64,000 bases of DNA, taken from Pseudomonas sp. PH1b. GTDB lineage: Bacteria > Pseudomonadota > Gammaproteobacteria > Pseudomonadales > Pseudomonadaceae. The notes under the pieces were generated by a model. That model saw nothing but the letters and a program-made list of their open reading frames with translations, was not told the DNA's origin and made no database searches. Position 1 is the first letter of the stretch, and every line of letters begins with the position of its first letter. Made by a program: the position numbers and the translations under genes. The stretch lies in NCBI RefSeq assembly GCF_000633395.1, contig NZ_AYMU01000005.1:186001-250000 (forward strand), read 5' to 3'. This document shows, piece after piece, positions 8,817 through 17,838 of this stretch.

Positions 8817-9203
8817 TCAGGCGAGGGGCGGTGCCCGGGGATGGGCCGTGGGCCAGGTAAAGCGGGCGGGAAGGTGAGGCTGGGCCTGGGCCGCCACTGG
8901 CGGCGCCTGGGGCTGCGGCAGCAGCGCCAGGTTGACGCTGGAGTTGAGCGCCGGGCCCATGCCACCGCTGGAGCACAGCGGGCAGCCAAAGGCCTTGGAC
9001 AGGGTCGGCAGGGAGCCCTGGTCGGCGGGTTGCTGCAGCGGCGCCTGGGTGTTGGGATCAACGCTGCAGAACTGCCCGCCGATGCCGTTGAGCTGCATGC
9101 CCAGCATCTGCCCGTGGCCGATGCTGCAGGCGAACACGTTGAACAGGACGCAGCAGTAGAGCATCCAGGCAACGAGCGAGCGATCGGAACGGGCGAATTT
9201 CAT
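8817..9203 (-). CDS. DUF2946 family protein, possibly copper-linked
   Basis: A 128-residue protein with an N-terminal membrane anchor or signal (WMLYCCVLFNVFACSIGHGQML) and a cysteine pair in FGCPLCSSGGMG, followed by a Pro/Ala/Gln-rich tail. This matches DUF2946 proteins, which are commonly found beside copper-associated TonB receptors or efflux genes. It precedes the receptor gene on the same strand, 88 bases away, so they may be co-transcribed. An alternative ATG lies at 9221. Function is inferred from context only. Confidence 0.65.
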   Translation of the reverse strand: MKFARSDRSLVAWMLYCCVLFNVFACSIGHGQMLGMQLNGIGGQFCSVDPNTQAPLQQPADQGSLPTLSKAFGCPLCSSGGMGPALNSSVNLALLPQPQAPPVAAQAQPHLPARFTWPTAHPRAPPLA

Positions 9204-9299
9204 GGGGCGGCACTTTACCATCGACGGCGACGAACGTACTTACAAAAACGAGCAATCGGGTCCATTCTTCAGCGACATTTTCTACACGGACGTCTGAAC

Positions 9300-9737
9300 A
9301 TGAATCTTCTGCTCGCACAGGGGGTGGCCGGCATTTTCCTGATGACCAGCCTGATCCATCTGTACTGGGCCGCTGGCGGCAAACGTGGCAGTGATGCGGT
9401 GATACCCGAGGTGCCGGGACCGGTTCCCGGCCAGACCCAGCCGGCGTTCCGGCCCCCGACCTTGGCCACGCTGCTGGTGGCGGTGGGGCTGCTGCTGGTG
9501 GCGATGCTGGTGTGCCTGCGGGTCGGACTCTACCTGCCGACGGTGACCCACCCCTCGCTGCAGTGGGTGATCAGCGGCATTGCCCTGCTGATGTTCGCCC
9601 GGGCCATTGGCGACTCCGAGCTGGTGGGTTTTTTCAAGGAAGTGCGGGACTCGAGATTCGCCCGCCTCGACACCCTGTTCTATTCCCCCCTGTGTGTGGT
9701 GCTGGGGGCCGGGCTGCTGGTGCTGGCCTGGGCCTGA
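9300..9737 (+). CDS. DUF3995 family membrane protein
   Basis: A 145-residue integral membrane protein with about four hydrophobic segments (residues 1-24, 57-82, 90-110 and 122-145). The segment SLIHLYWAAGGKRGSDAVIPEVPG near the N-terminus is typical of DUF3995. Function unknown. The gene is divergent from the DUF2946/TonB pair and convergent with the mrp operon. The start has no strong ribosome-binding site. Confidence 0.75.
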   Translation: MNLLLAQGVAGIFLMTSLIHLYWAAGGKRGSDAVIPEVPGPVPGQTQPAFRPPTLATLLVAVGLLLVAMLVCLRVGLYLPTVTHPSLQWVISGIALLMFARAIGDSELVGFFKEVRDSRFARLDTLFYSPLCVVLGAGLLVLAWA

Positions 9738-9786
9738 GGCCATTACGCGGGCCGTGACGGCCCGCTGCAGGCGCTGCACAACCGCC

Positions 9787-10155
9787 TTAGTTGCCGGCCT
9801 CCCGGCGCTTGCTGCTGACCTCCGCCGGTACGTCGTCGCCGGCCATGCGCTTGCGAAACAGCGCCGCCCGGGCCAGCAGCAGGGTGGTTACCGGCACGGT
9901 GATCGACAGCAGCACCGGGATCAGCCACGCATGCAGCACCGGGCTGGACTTGAGCGCCGAAAAATACAGGATCGAGGCCAGGGCCACGCTCCACGAACCC
10001 ATGGTCGAGGCCAGGGCCGGCGGATGCATGCGCTGGAAATAACTCTTCATGCGCAGGATGCCCAAGGCACCGATCAGGGCGAACAGGCTGCTGATCAGCA
10101 ACAGCAGGGCCACCAGGACCTCCACCCACAGTGGCAGTTGTTCCAGGCTGTTCAT
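9787..10155 (-). CDS. mrpG: Na+/H+ antiporter subunit G
   Basis: A 122-residue membrane subunit of the Mrp (Sha/Pha) multisubunit cation/proton antiporter. It shows three hydrophobic segments, and the MrpG-type core GALGILRMKSYFQRMHPPALASTMG is clear. It is the last gene of the operon; its ATG overlaps the mrpF stop. The extra C-terminal basic tail (RKRMAGDDVPAEVSSKRREAGN) is hydrophilic and probably cytoplasmic. Confidence 0.92.
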   Translation of the reverse strand: MNSLEQLPLWVEVLVALLLLISSLFALIGALGILRMKSYFQRMHPPALASTMGSWSVALASILYFSALKSSPVLHAWLIPVLLSITVPVTTLLLARAALFRKRMAGDDVPAEVSSKRREAGN

Positions 10156-10430
10156 TCGATCACCTCGCCACGCAAGAGGAATTTGGCCAGGGCGAACGAG
10201 CCGACGAACCCGAACAGGGCAATCAGCAGCGCCGCCTCGAAGTAGGTGTCACTGGCATAGCGGATGCCCAGCACCAGCATCATCAGCATCGCCAGGATGT
10301 ACAGGTAGTCCAGGGCCAGGACCCGGTCCTGGGCCGAGGGGCCCTTGAACAGGCGCACCAGGGTCAGGACCATGGCCAGGGAAAACAGGAACAGGCTGAG
10401 CAGGATCGCGTTGGTCAGCAGCACGCTCAT
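10152..10430 (-). CDS. mrpF: Na+/H+ antiporter subunit F
   Basis: A 92-residue protein with three membrane helices. The MrpF signature RLFKGPSAQDRVLALD, with its conserved Asp, follows the first helix. Start and stop overlap the neighbouring mrpE and mrpG by four bases (ATGA), as expected for a tightly coupled membrane complex. Confidence 0.93.
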   Translation of the reverse strand: MSVLLTNAILLSLFLFSLAMVLTLVRLFKGPSAQDRVLALDYLYILAMLMMLVLGIRYASDTYFEAALLIALFGFVGSFALAKFLLRGEVIE

Positions 10431-10915
10431 TCGAAGATCTCCATCAGCGGGCGCTCGTAGGTGGCCTTGAAGTGCTGGATGAACTGCGCCTCGTCCTCCA
10501 GGTTGAACACGTGCAGCAACAGGATGCTGCGGTCCAGGGACAGTTCCGACCAGACCGTGCCCGGTACCACCGTGGTGATGGTCGACAAGGCCGCCAGGCC
10601 GTTGGCATCGCGCAGGTCCAGGGGGATCTTGACGAAGGCCGAGCGCATCGGGCGCCGGCCTTCGTTGAGCACGCCCCAGGCCACCAGCAGGTTCGACACC
10701 AGCACATCGCGGCCCACCAGCAGGAACAGGCGCAGGATGGTCCAGGGCCGGCGGATGCGGATCGGCAGTGGCCGCAGCGGGCGCATCAGCAGCGGCGCGA
10801 GAAAGCCCAGCAGGCCCCCCAGCAACAGGTTGCCGGGGCTGAGGGAGAGGTTCAGCACCAGCCACAGCAGCCACAGCGCCAGGGACAGGAAGGGGGCGGG
10901 GAACAGCCGCTTCAT
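10427..10915 (-). CDS. mrpE: Na+/H+ antiporter subunit E
   Basis: A 162-residue subunit with N-terminal membrane helices, then a cytoplasmic domain containing SAFVKIPLDL, STITTVVPGTVWSEL and LLLHVFNLEDEAQF, the usual MrpE features. The start at 10915 overlaps the mrpD stop (ATGA). Longer in-frame extensions toward 11224 lie inside mrpD and were rejected. Confidence 0.93.
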   Translation of the reverse strand: MKRLFPAPFLSLALWLLWLVLNLSLSPGNLLLGGLLGFLAPLLMRPLRPLPIRIRRPWTILRLFLLVGRDVLVSNLLVAWGVLNEGRRPMRSAFVKIPLDLRDANGLAALSTITTVVPGTVWSELSLDRSILLLHVFNLEDEAQFIQHFKATYERPLMEIFE

Positions 10916-12600
10916 GGTTGCACCTCCACAGACAGCGCGGCCTTGGCCTCGGGGCCGAGCACCGTACGGGTGCCCAGCACCGCCATCACGTAATGCTCGG
11001 GGTGGTTGAGGCTGTCGGCGGTGGCCTGGGTGAAGCGCAGCAGCGGCTCGGCCTTGAAGGTCAGCAGGATGCAGAGCCCCAGCAGGACCACGATCGGCAC
11101 GCATTCCAGACGTCGCAGGACTGGCGACGGCCGCTCCTCCGGGCTCCAGAAGCGCTGGATGCCCACGCGGGCGAAGGCGATCAGCGAGGCCAGGCCGGAG
11201 AGAATCAGCAACGCCAGCAGGCACCAGGCGGCCACCGGGATCGGTGCCTCGGCACTGCTGCCCAGGCCCAGGGGGTTGAGCAGGGCGGCGATCAGGTTGA
11301 GCTTGCCGATGAACCCTGAGAGCGGCGGCATGCCGATGATCAGCAGTGCGCAGGCAATGAAGCTCAAGCCGAGGAAGGCCATGGTCCAGGGGATCACCTG
11401 GCCGACCACCACCTTCTGTTCGTCGTCGAGGTTGCTGCCCCGGGGCGGATGCAGGGACTCCAGGGGCGCCGGGAGGATTTCGCCTTCGTCTTCCAGGGGC
11501 AGTTCATTGGCCGAGCGCGAACGCTCGATCAATTCCGCCAGGAGGAACAACGCGCACAGCGCCAGGGTCGAGCTGAACAGGTAGAACAGCGCCGCACCGG
11601 TGAGGGCCGGCTGGGCGAAGCCGATCACCGAGATCAGGATGCCCGCCGAGACCAGGATGCTCAGGCTGGCCATGCGTTCCAGGCGCTGGGCGGGGAGGAT
11701 CGCCAGGGCCGCGCAGAAGATCGTCGCCAGGCCGCCGTACACCAGCCACTGGCTGCCGAAATACGCCGAGGCCCCGGCTTGCCCGGAGAACAGCAGGGTC
11801 CACAGGCGTAGCACGGTATAGACCCCGACCTTGGTCATGATGGCGAACAGCGCCGCCACCGGTGCACTGGCCGAGGAGTAGGCCGGCACCAGCCAGAAGT
11901 TCAGCGGCCACATCCCGGCCTTGGCCAGGAAGGCGATGGCCAGGATCGCCGTGCCGGCATGCAGCAGGCCGCGATCGGCTTCCGGCACCAGGGGGATCTT
12001 CATTGCCAGGTCGGCCATGTTCAGGGTCCCGGTGACCCCGTAGATCATTGCCGTGCCGATCAGGAACAGCGACGAGGCCAGCAGGTTGATGGTGATGTAG
12101 TGCAGCCCCGAAGACACCCGCGCCCGTCCCGAGCCGTGCAGCATCAGGCCGTAGGAGGCCGCCAGCAGCACTTCGAAGAACACGAACAGGTTGAACAGGT
12201 CGGCGGTGAGGAAGGCGCCGTAGAGGCCCATCAACTGGATCTGGAACAGCGCGTGGAAGCTGGCCCCGGCGCCGTCCCAGCGGGCCATGGCGAACAGCAG
12301 CGCGCTGACCCCGATGATCCCGGTGAGCACCATCATCAGCGCCGACAGGCGATCGACCACCAGGACGATGCCAAAGGGCACCTGCCAGTTGCTCGGCAGG
12401 TACACGCCGAAAGAGCCGGTGGCGCCCTGGACCTGGGTCCAGTACAGCAGGTAGCAGGCCAGGGCCAGCCCCAGCAGGCTGGAGAACAGGTTGATCCGGG
12501 CCTTGAGCGGGCGGTGCTTTTCCCCCAGCAGCAACATGATCGCCGCGGTCAGCAGCGGCAGGAGGATGGGCGCGACTATCAGGTGCGACAACAGACTCAT
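10912..12600 (-). CDS. mrpD: Na+/H+ antiporter subunit D
   Basis: A 562-residue proton-conducting subunit related to respiratory complex I subunits NuoL/M/N. It has about 14 membrane helices and conserved charged residues in segments such as LFNLFVFFEVLLAASYGL and FLAKAGMWPLNFWLVPAYSSA. A hydrophilic insert (ERSRSANELPLEDEGEILPAPLE) precedes the last helices. The start at 12600 overlaps the mrpC stop by four bases. Confidence 0.95.
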   Translation of the reverse strand: MSLLSHLIVAPILLPLLTAAIMLLLGEKHRPLKARINLFSSLLGLALACYLLYWTQVQGATGSFGVYLPSNWQVPFGIVLVVDRLSALMMVLTGIIGVSALLFAMARWDGAGASFHALFQIQLMGLYGAFLTADLFNLFVFFEVLLAASYGLMLHGSGRARVSSGLHYITINLLASSLFLIGTAMIYGVTGTLNMADLAMKIPLVPEADRGLLHAGTAILAIAFLAKAGMWPLNFWLVPAYSSASAPVAALFAIMTKVGVYTVLRLWTLLFSGQAGASAYFGSQWLVYGGLATIFCAALAILPAQRLERMASLSILVSAGILISVIGFAQPALTGAALFYLFSSTLALCALFLLAELIERSRSANELPLEDEGEILPAPLESLHPPRGSNLDDEQKVVVGQVIPWTMAFLGLSFIACALLIIGMPPLSGFIGKLNLIAALLNPLGLGSSAEAPIPVAAWCLLALLILSGLASLIAFARVGIQRFWSPEERPSPVLRRLECVPIVVLLGLCILLTFKAEPLLRFTQATADSLNHPEHYVMAVLGTRTVLGPEAKAALSVEVQP

Positions 12601-12941
12601 TCCTTGGGCTCCCGGCCGTCGACGTGGTCGGTGCCGGTCAGGCCCCGGGAGGCCAGGAGCACCACCAGGAACAGCGCGGTCATGGCGAAGCTGATGACGA
12701 TGGCGGTGAGCACCAGCGCCTGGGGCAGCGGGTCGGTGTAGTGCAGCAGGTCCTGGGGCACGCCGTCCTTGACGATCGGCTCCTTGCCGATGAACAGGCT
12801 GCCCATGCTGAAGATGAACAGGTTGACCGCGTAGGACAGCAGGCACAGGCCCATCACCACCTGGAAGGTCCGGGGCCGCAGCACCAGCCAGACCCCGGAG
12901 GCGGCGAGGACGCCAATGGCGATTGCGATGACTTCTTCCAT
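12597..12941 (-). CDS. mrpC: Na+/H+ antiporter subunit C
   Basis: A 114-residue, three-helix NuoK-like subunit. It has the conserved core GLCLLSYAVNLFIF and the DPLPQALVLTAIVISFAMTA segment characteristic of MrpC. The start codon touches the mrpA stop at 12941. Part of the six-gene operon. Confidence 0.94.
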   Translation of the reverse strand: MEEVIAIAIGVLAASGVWLVLRPRTFQVVMGLCLLSYAVNLFIFSMGSLFIGKEPIVKDGVPQDLLHYTDPLPQALVLTAIVISFAMTALFLVVLLASRGLTGTDHVDGREPKE

Positions 12942-15859
12942 CAGGCGGCTCCGCTCTTGATCAGGGATTTGGATTGGCTGGCCGGCTTGTGGGCCCGCAC
13001 CGACTGGTGCGCCAGGGCCGTGAGGATCAGCAGCGTTGCCCCCAGCACCACGGCATACACGCCGATGTCGAAGAACAAGGCGCTGGCGATATGGATATCA
13101 CCGAACAGCGGCAGGTCCACGTGCAGGGTGTGGGTGGTGAGGAACGGGTAGCCCCAGAACAGCGCGCCGAGGCCGGTGGCCAGGGCGAACAGCAGCCCGG
13201 TGCCCATCCAGCGCAGCGGCCGCAGGCTCATCTGCGCCTCGACCCACTGGGTGCCGGCCACCATGTACTGGAGAATGAAGGCCACCGACATCACCAGCCC
13301 GGCGACGAAACCGCCGCCCGGCAGGTTGTGCCCGCGCATGAACAGGTAGAAGGACACCACCAGGGCGATCGGCAGCAGCAGGCGCACCAGCACCGCCGGC
13401 ACCATCATGAAGCCCAGGGCGGTGTCGCTGGCCTGGCGCGGGTTGACCAGGTCGGTGACCACGTCCGGTGCCAGCAGGCGCTGCTGCGCCGGCAATTGCA
13501 TGCTTTCCTTGGGCGGGCGGAAGCGCCGCAGCAGGGCGAACACGGTCAGTGCCACCGCGGCCAGCACGGTGATCTCGCCCAGGGTGTCGAAGCTGCGGAA
13601 GTCCACCAGGGTCACGTTGACCACATTGGTGCCGCCGCCTTCGGGCAGGGCCCGGCTGAGGTAGAACGAGGAGATGTCGTTGGGCGTCGGGCGGGTCAGC
13701 ATGGCGTAGGACAGCAGCGCCATGCCCACGCCCACGGCGATCGACAGGCTCAGGTCGCGCAGGCGACGGATCCGCGCCTTGGGCAGGCTGCTGGGCAGCG
13801 GCGAGACTTCTTCGATCCGCCGGGGCAGCCAGCGCAGGCCGAGGAGGATCAGCACCGTGGTCACCACCTCCACCACCAACTGGGTCAGGGCCAGGTCCGG
13901 GGCCGAGAACCAGACGAAGGTCACGCAGGTCATCAGCCCGCAGACGCTGACCATGGTCAGGGCCGCGAGACGGTGGTACTTGGCCTGCCAGGCGGCGCCC
14001 AGGGCGCAGGCAATGGCCAGCAGCCAGAAGGTCACGAAGACGATGGAGCCGGGGATCTTCGGCCGGTCGCCCCAGGTCAGGCTGCTGTAGAGCATGGGGA
14101 TCAGGCCGGCCACCACGGCCGCCAGCACCAGCAGGAACAACTGGCTCTGCAGGCGCTTGGTGCTCAGTTGCCGTTCCAGGCGCCGGGCCAGGCGCATGCT
14201 GCTCACCAGGCTGCGTTCGAACAGGCGCTTGCCGTTGAAGCGACCCACCCCCGGCGGATAGGCGAAGCGCCCCAGGACCAGCGGCTTGCGCAGCAGCAGG
14301 TAGAGGACGATGCCGCAGGACATGGCGATCAGGCTCATGATCATCGGCGCGTTGAGGCCGTGCCAGATGGCCAGGCTGTATTCGGGCAGGGTGCCACCCA
14401 CCACCGGCAGTGCGGCGGCGGCCAGCAGCGGGCCGATGATCTGTGCCGGGAAGATCCCCACCAGCAGGCAGGTGAACACCAGCAGCTCCACCGGGGCGCG
14501 CATCCAGCGCGGCGGCTCGTGTGGCGTATGGGGTAGGTCGGTGGCCGGCTCGCCGAAGAACACATCGACGGTGAAGCGCAGGGCATAGGCGACGCTGAAG
14601 GTGCCGGCGATGGTGGCGATCACCGGCAGGGCGATCTCGACCCAGGCGCTGGAGTTGATGAACACGGTTTCGGCGAAGAACATTTCCTTGGACAAGAAGC
14701 CGTTGAGCAACGGCACCCCGGCCATGGAGGCGCTGGCAACCATGGCCAGGGTCGCGGTGTAGGGCATCAGCTTGATCAGGCCGTTGAGCTTGCGGATGTC
14801 GCGGCTGCCGCTTTCGTGGTCGATGATCCCCGCGGCCATGAACAGCGAGGCCTTGAAGGTGGCGTGGTTGAGGATATGGAACACCGCCGCCACGGCCGCC
14901 AGCGGGCTGTTCAGGCCCAGCAGCAGGGTGATCAGGCCCAGGTGGCTGATGGTGGAGTAGGCCAGCAGGCCCTTGAGGTCGTTCTGGAACATGGCGCAGT
15001 AGGCGCCCAGCACCAGGGTGCAGGCCCCGGCGCCGCTGACGATCCAGAACCATTCTTCACTGCCCGACAGCGACGGCCACAGGCGAGCCAGGAGGAACAC
15101 CCCGGCCTTGACCATGGTCGCCGAATGCAGATAGGCCGAGACCGGTGTCGGTGCGGCCATGGCGTGGGGCAGCCAGAAGTGGAAGGGGAACTGCGCGCTC
15201 TTGCTCAAGGCACCGAGCAGAATCAGGGGTAACAGGATCGGGTAGAGGGCGTGGGCCCTGATCGTGTCGCCGGCAGCTAGTACCTGATCCAGGTCGTAGC
15301 TGCCGACCACATGGCCGAGCAGCATGACCCCCGCCAGCAGGCACAATCCCCCGGCCCCGGTGACCATCAGCGCCATGTAGGCGCCGCGCCGGGCATCGGA
15401 GCGGTGGTGCCAGTAGCCGATCAGCAGGAACGAGAAAAGACTGGTCAACTCCCAGAAAAACACGATCTGGATCAGGTTGCCGGAGATCACCAGGCCCAGC
15501 ATGGCCCCCATGAACGCGAGGAAAAACGCGAAGAAGCGCGGCACCGGATCCTGGGCCGACATGTAATAGCGTGCGTACAGCGACACCAGCGTGCCGATGC
15601 CCAGCACCAGCAGGGAAAACAGCCAGGCGAAACCGTCCAGGCGCAGCACGAAGTTCAGCCCCAGGCTCGGCAGCCAGGCATACTCCTCGCGAATCACTCC
15701 GCCATCGGCGATCTGCGGGTACAGCAGGGCCACCTGGACGGTGCCGACCAGGGCCACCAGGCCCGCCAGCAGGGATTCGGTATTGCGTGCGTTGTGCGGC
15801 AACAGGGCCGCCAGACAGCTGCCTATGAACGGCAGAAGCAGTAGAACTATCAGGGACAT
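12941..15859 (-). CDS. mrpA: Na+/H+ antiporter fused subunit A/B
   Basis: A 972-residue first subunit. The first ~500 residues are NuoL-like, with ELTSLFSFLLIGYWHH, KSAQFPFHFWLPHAMAAPTPVSAYLHSATMVKAG and DLKGLLAYSTISHLG. The C-terminal ~150 residues carry an MrpB-like part with RGHNLPGGGFVAGLV. The A/B fusion defines the six-gene (PhaAB/Sha) type seen in Pseudomonas, where the complex exports Na+ or K+ and handles alkaline pH. A ribosome-binding site is weak (TTAGAAG). A promoter probably lies in 15860-15980; no confident boxes were seen. Confidence 0.95.
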   Translation of the reverse strand: MSLIVLLLLPFIGSCLAALLPHNARNTESLLAGLVALVGTVQVALLYPQIADGGVIREEYAWLPSLGLNFVLRLDGFAWLFSLLVLGIGTLVSLYARYYMSAQDPVPRFFAFFLAFMGAMLGLVISGNLIQIVFFWELTSLFSFLLIGYWHHRSDARRGAYMALMVTGAGGLCLLAGVMLLGHVVGSYDLDQVLAAGDTIRAHALYPILLPLILLGALSKSAQFPFHFWLPHAMAAPTPVSAYLHSATMVKAGVFLLARLWPSLSGSEEWFWIVSGAGACTLVLGAYCAMFQNDLKGLLAYSTISHLGLITLLLGLNSPLAAVAAVFHILNHATFKASLFMAAGIIDHESGSRDIRKLNGLIKLMPYTATLAMVASASMAGVPLLNGFLSKEMFFAETVFINSSAWVEIALPVIATIAGTFSVAYALRFTVDVFFGEPATDLPHTPHEPPRWMRAPVELLVFTCLLVGIFPAQIIGPLLAAAALPVVGGTLPEYSLAIWHGLNAPMIMSLIAMSCGIVLYLLLRKPLVLGRFAYPPGVGRFNGKRLFERSLVSSMRLARRLERQLSTKRLQSQLFLLVLAAVVAGLIPMLYSSLTWGDRPKIPGSIVFVTFWLLAIACALGAAWQAKYHRLAALTMVSVCGLMTCVTFVWFSAPDLALTQLVVEVVTTVLILLGLRWLPRRIEEVSPLPSSLPKARIRRLRDLSLSIAVGVGMALLSYAMLTRPTPNDISSFYLSRALPEGGGTNVVNVTLVDFRSFDTLGEITVLAAVALTVFALLRRFRPPKESMQLPAQQRLLAPDVVTDLVNPRQASDTALGFMMVPAVLVRLLLPIALVVSFYLFMRGHNLPGGGFVAGLVMSVAFILQYMVAGTQWVEAQMSLRPLRWMGTGLLFALATGLGALFWGYPFLTTHTLHVDLPLFGDIHIASALFFDIGVYAVVLGATLLILTALAHQSVRAHKPASQSKSLIKSGAA

Positions 15860-15980
15860 AGGCTTCTAATCTGCGGAAAAGTATGACGCATAATACGTGC
15901 CAGGCCCTGGATCACCAACCGCCATGCTGGGCCAGGCTGCCATAAGAAATGTTACATGCGCTTTCAAAGGTAGGAGACAA

Positions 15981-16418
15981 ATGCCCGATGCGCCCACTTA
16001 CCGGGAGCTGCAGGGCAAATGTGCTGCCCAAGACAACCCGCTACAAGGATCGCTGACGGTGCACCTCAATCAAGGATCGGCCATGGGCCGGATTATTCGA
16101 CGCGTATGTTTCGCGCTGTTGTTCACCTGTTTCGGCGCGGCGCTGGGGCTCGGACTGGAACATTTTCTCAACCGCCCCGAGATGCTCAAGACTCGCCAGG
16201 CCCTGGTCATCGAAGGCCCGTTGGGGGATGACCGCAGCTACGTGCTGCCGCCGGGCACGGTGCTCTACTTCGACCGCGCCTTTGCCGAAGGGCACAGGCT
16301 CTACCACGCCTATTTCTATTATCACGGCGAGCCCGAACACGACCGGGTGCTACTGGAACCCAAGCACAAGGGCTCGCTGACCGTCCCCACCTGGCTCTAC
16401 GGCCCCGAGTCCCGGTAG
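15981..16418 (+). CDS. Single-span membrane hypothetical protein
   Basis: A protein of about 145 residues, not recognised. After a short hydrophilic lead comes one membrane segment (VCFALLFTCFGAALGLGLEHFL), then a soluble domain with GDDRSYVLPPGTVLYFDRAF and YHAYFYYHGEPEHDRVLLEPK. The ATG at 15981 follows TAGGAG at ideal spacing; an in-frame ATG at 16083, after AAGGAT, would start just before the membrane segment and is a real alternative. Divergent from the mrp operon. Its TAG stop is supplied by the first REP element of array B. Confidence 0.65.
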   Translation: MPDAPTYRELQGKCAAQDNPLQGSLTVHLNQGSAMGRIIRRVCFALLFTCFGAALGLGLEHFLNRPEMLKTRQALVIEGPLGDDRSYVLPPGTVLYFDRAFAEGHRLYHAYFYYHGEPEHDRVLLEPKHKGSLTVPTWLYGPESR

Positions 16419-16830
16419 GCGCTGGCATCCAAGCCCGCCTTCGCCGGCAAGCCGGCTCCTACAGATCCCCCACGATATCTCTGTCAGCCGTAGGAGCTGG
16501 CTTGCCAGCGAAGAGGCCCTCAAGACCGCCTTCGCCGGCAAGCCGGCTCCTACAGTGCCCACAACTAACCCTGCCAGCCGTAGGAGCTGGCTTGCCAGCG
16601 AAGAGGCCCGCAAGACCGCCTTCGCCGGCAAGCCGGCTCCTACAGTCCCCACAACTATCCCTGCCAGCCGTAGGCGCTGGCTTGCCAGCGAAAGGGCCCT
16701 CAAGACCGCCTTCGCCGGCAAGCCGGCTCCTACAGTCCCCACACCTATCCCTGCCAGCCGTAAGAGCTGGCTTGCCAGCGAAAGGGCCCGCAAGACCATC
16801 ATCACCAGCAAGCCGGCCCCTTCCGCGGGC
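16415..16830. repeat. REP/REPIN array B, 90-bp units
   Basis: Units begin at 16490, 16580, 16670 and 16760, an exact period of 90, preceded by a shortened copy at 16415 that lost the middle of its first arm and followed by a degraded last copy. Each unit is GTAGGAGCTGGCTTGCCAGC, then a centre near AAGACCGCC, then the inverted GCCGGCAAGCCGGCTCCTAC arm. The spacer contains CCCTGCCAGCC, shared in type with array C. The array lies between two convergent genes, and its first GTAG provides the stop of the upstream gene. Confidence 0.95.
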
Positions 16831-16836
16831 CGGTGC

Positions 16837-17754
16837 TCAGGACTCCAGCGCCTCGCCACTCGGTTGCCCGGCTTCTGCCTTGGGTTTCCATTCGCTGATG
16901 ATCACCGCCAACACGATCAAGGCGCCGCCCAGCAATGCCAGCCCCGGTAGGCGTTCGCCGACGATCCGCCCGATCACCCCGGCCCACACTGGTTCACCGG
17001 CGTAGATCAGGGTGGCGCGGGTCGGCGAGACGCTTTTCTGCGCCCAGTTCATCGCCACCTGGATCGCCGCGCTGGCGGCGCCCAGGCCCAGGGCGCTGGC
17101 CAGCAGCAGCCAGGAAAACCCCGGCAACGCCTCGCCGGTCGGTCCCACCATGGCAAAGGCCAGGAGCGAGGTGACGGCCAGTTGCACCACGGTGACCCGG
17201 CGCACATCCACACGCCCGGCGAAACTGCTGATCATGATGATCTCGGCGGCGATCGCCACAGTGCTGATCAGGGTGGCGATCTCCCCCGGGCTGAAGTCCA
17301 GGGAGGCGCCGTTGGGCCCGGACAGCAGCATCAACCCCGTGAATGCCAGCATGATGCCGATGCTCGGCAGCAGCCCCGGGCGCCTGCCCATGAACAGCCA
17401 TTGCAGCAGTGGCACGAAGGGCACGTAAAGAGCGGTGATGAAGGCCGACTGGCTGCTGGGGATGCTTTGCAAGCCCACGGTCTGCAGGCCGTAGCCGAGC
17501 ATGATGGCGGTGCCGATAAAGCCGCCGGCCCGCAGCTCGAACAGGGTCAGGCCGCGCAGGTGGCGCAGGGAAAACAGGGCGACGATGCAGGCCGCCGCGG
17601 CGAAGCGCAGGCCGACGAAGAACATCGGCCCGCTGACGGTCATGGCCTGTTGCACCAGGTAGAAGGTGCCGCCCCAGATCATGGTGATCAGCACCAGTAC
17701 GGCTTCGGCCTTGCTGAGTTTGAACTGCAATCTGCGGGAGGGGCTGGACGTCAT
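16837..17754 (-). CDS. EamA/DMT-family transporter
   Basis: A 305-residue inner-membrane protein with ten predicted helices in two EamA repeats (MIWGGTFYLVQQAM in the first; the second half contains GEPVWAGVIGRIVGERL). The family exports metabolites or amino acids. The start at 17754 was chosen because it begins just before the hydrophilic lead into helix 1; longer frames run into the divergent regulator. The XRE-cupin gene is divergent with 84 bases between starts, suggesting control by it. The substrate cannot be inferred. Confidence 0.88.
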   Translation of the reverse strand: MTSSPSRRLQFKLSKAEAVLVLITMIWGGTFYLVQQAMTVSGPMFFVGLRFAAAACIVALFSLRHLRGLTLFELRAGGFIGTAIMLGYGLQTVGLQSIPSSQSAFITALYVPFVPLLQWLFMGRRPGLLPSIGIMLAFTGLMLLSGPNGASLDFSPGEIATLISTVAIAAEIIMISSFAGRVDVRRVTVVQLAVTSLLAFAMVGPTGEALPGFSWLLLASALGLGAASAAIQVAMNWAQKSVSPTRATLIYAGEPVWAGVIGRIVGERLPGLALLGGALIVLAVIISEWKPKAEAGQPSGEALES

Positions 17755-17838
17755 GGCCTTGCGTGCTACCTGAGGGGGACGCACAATGCGCCGGAAGTTG
17801 GGCAGTATACTGCGCAGGCCTGGAGAGTGAGCAATATA

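Noticed and set aside
12974..14536. 520-codon plus-strand open frame across mrpA
   Set aside because: Gln/His/Arg-rich shadow translation; mrpA is intact on the other strand.
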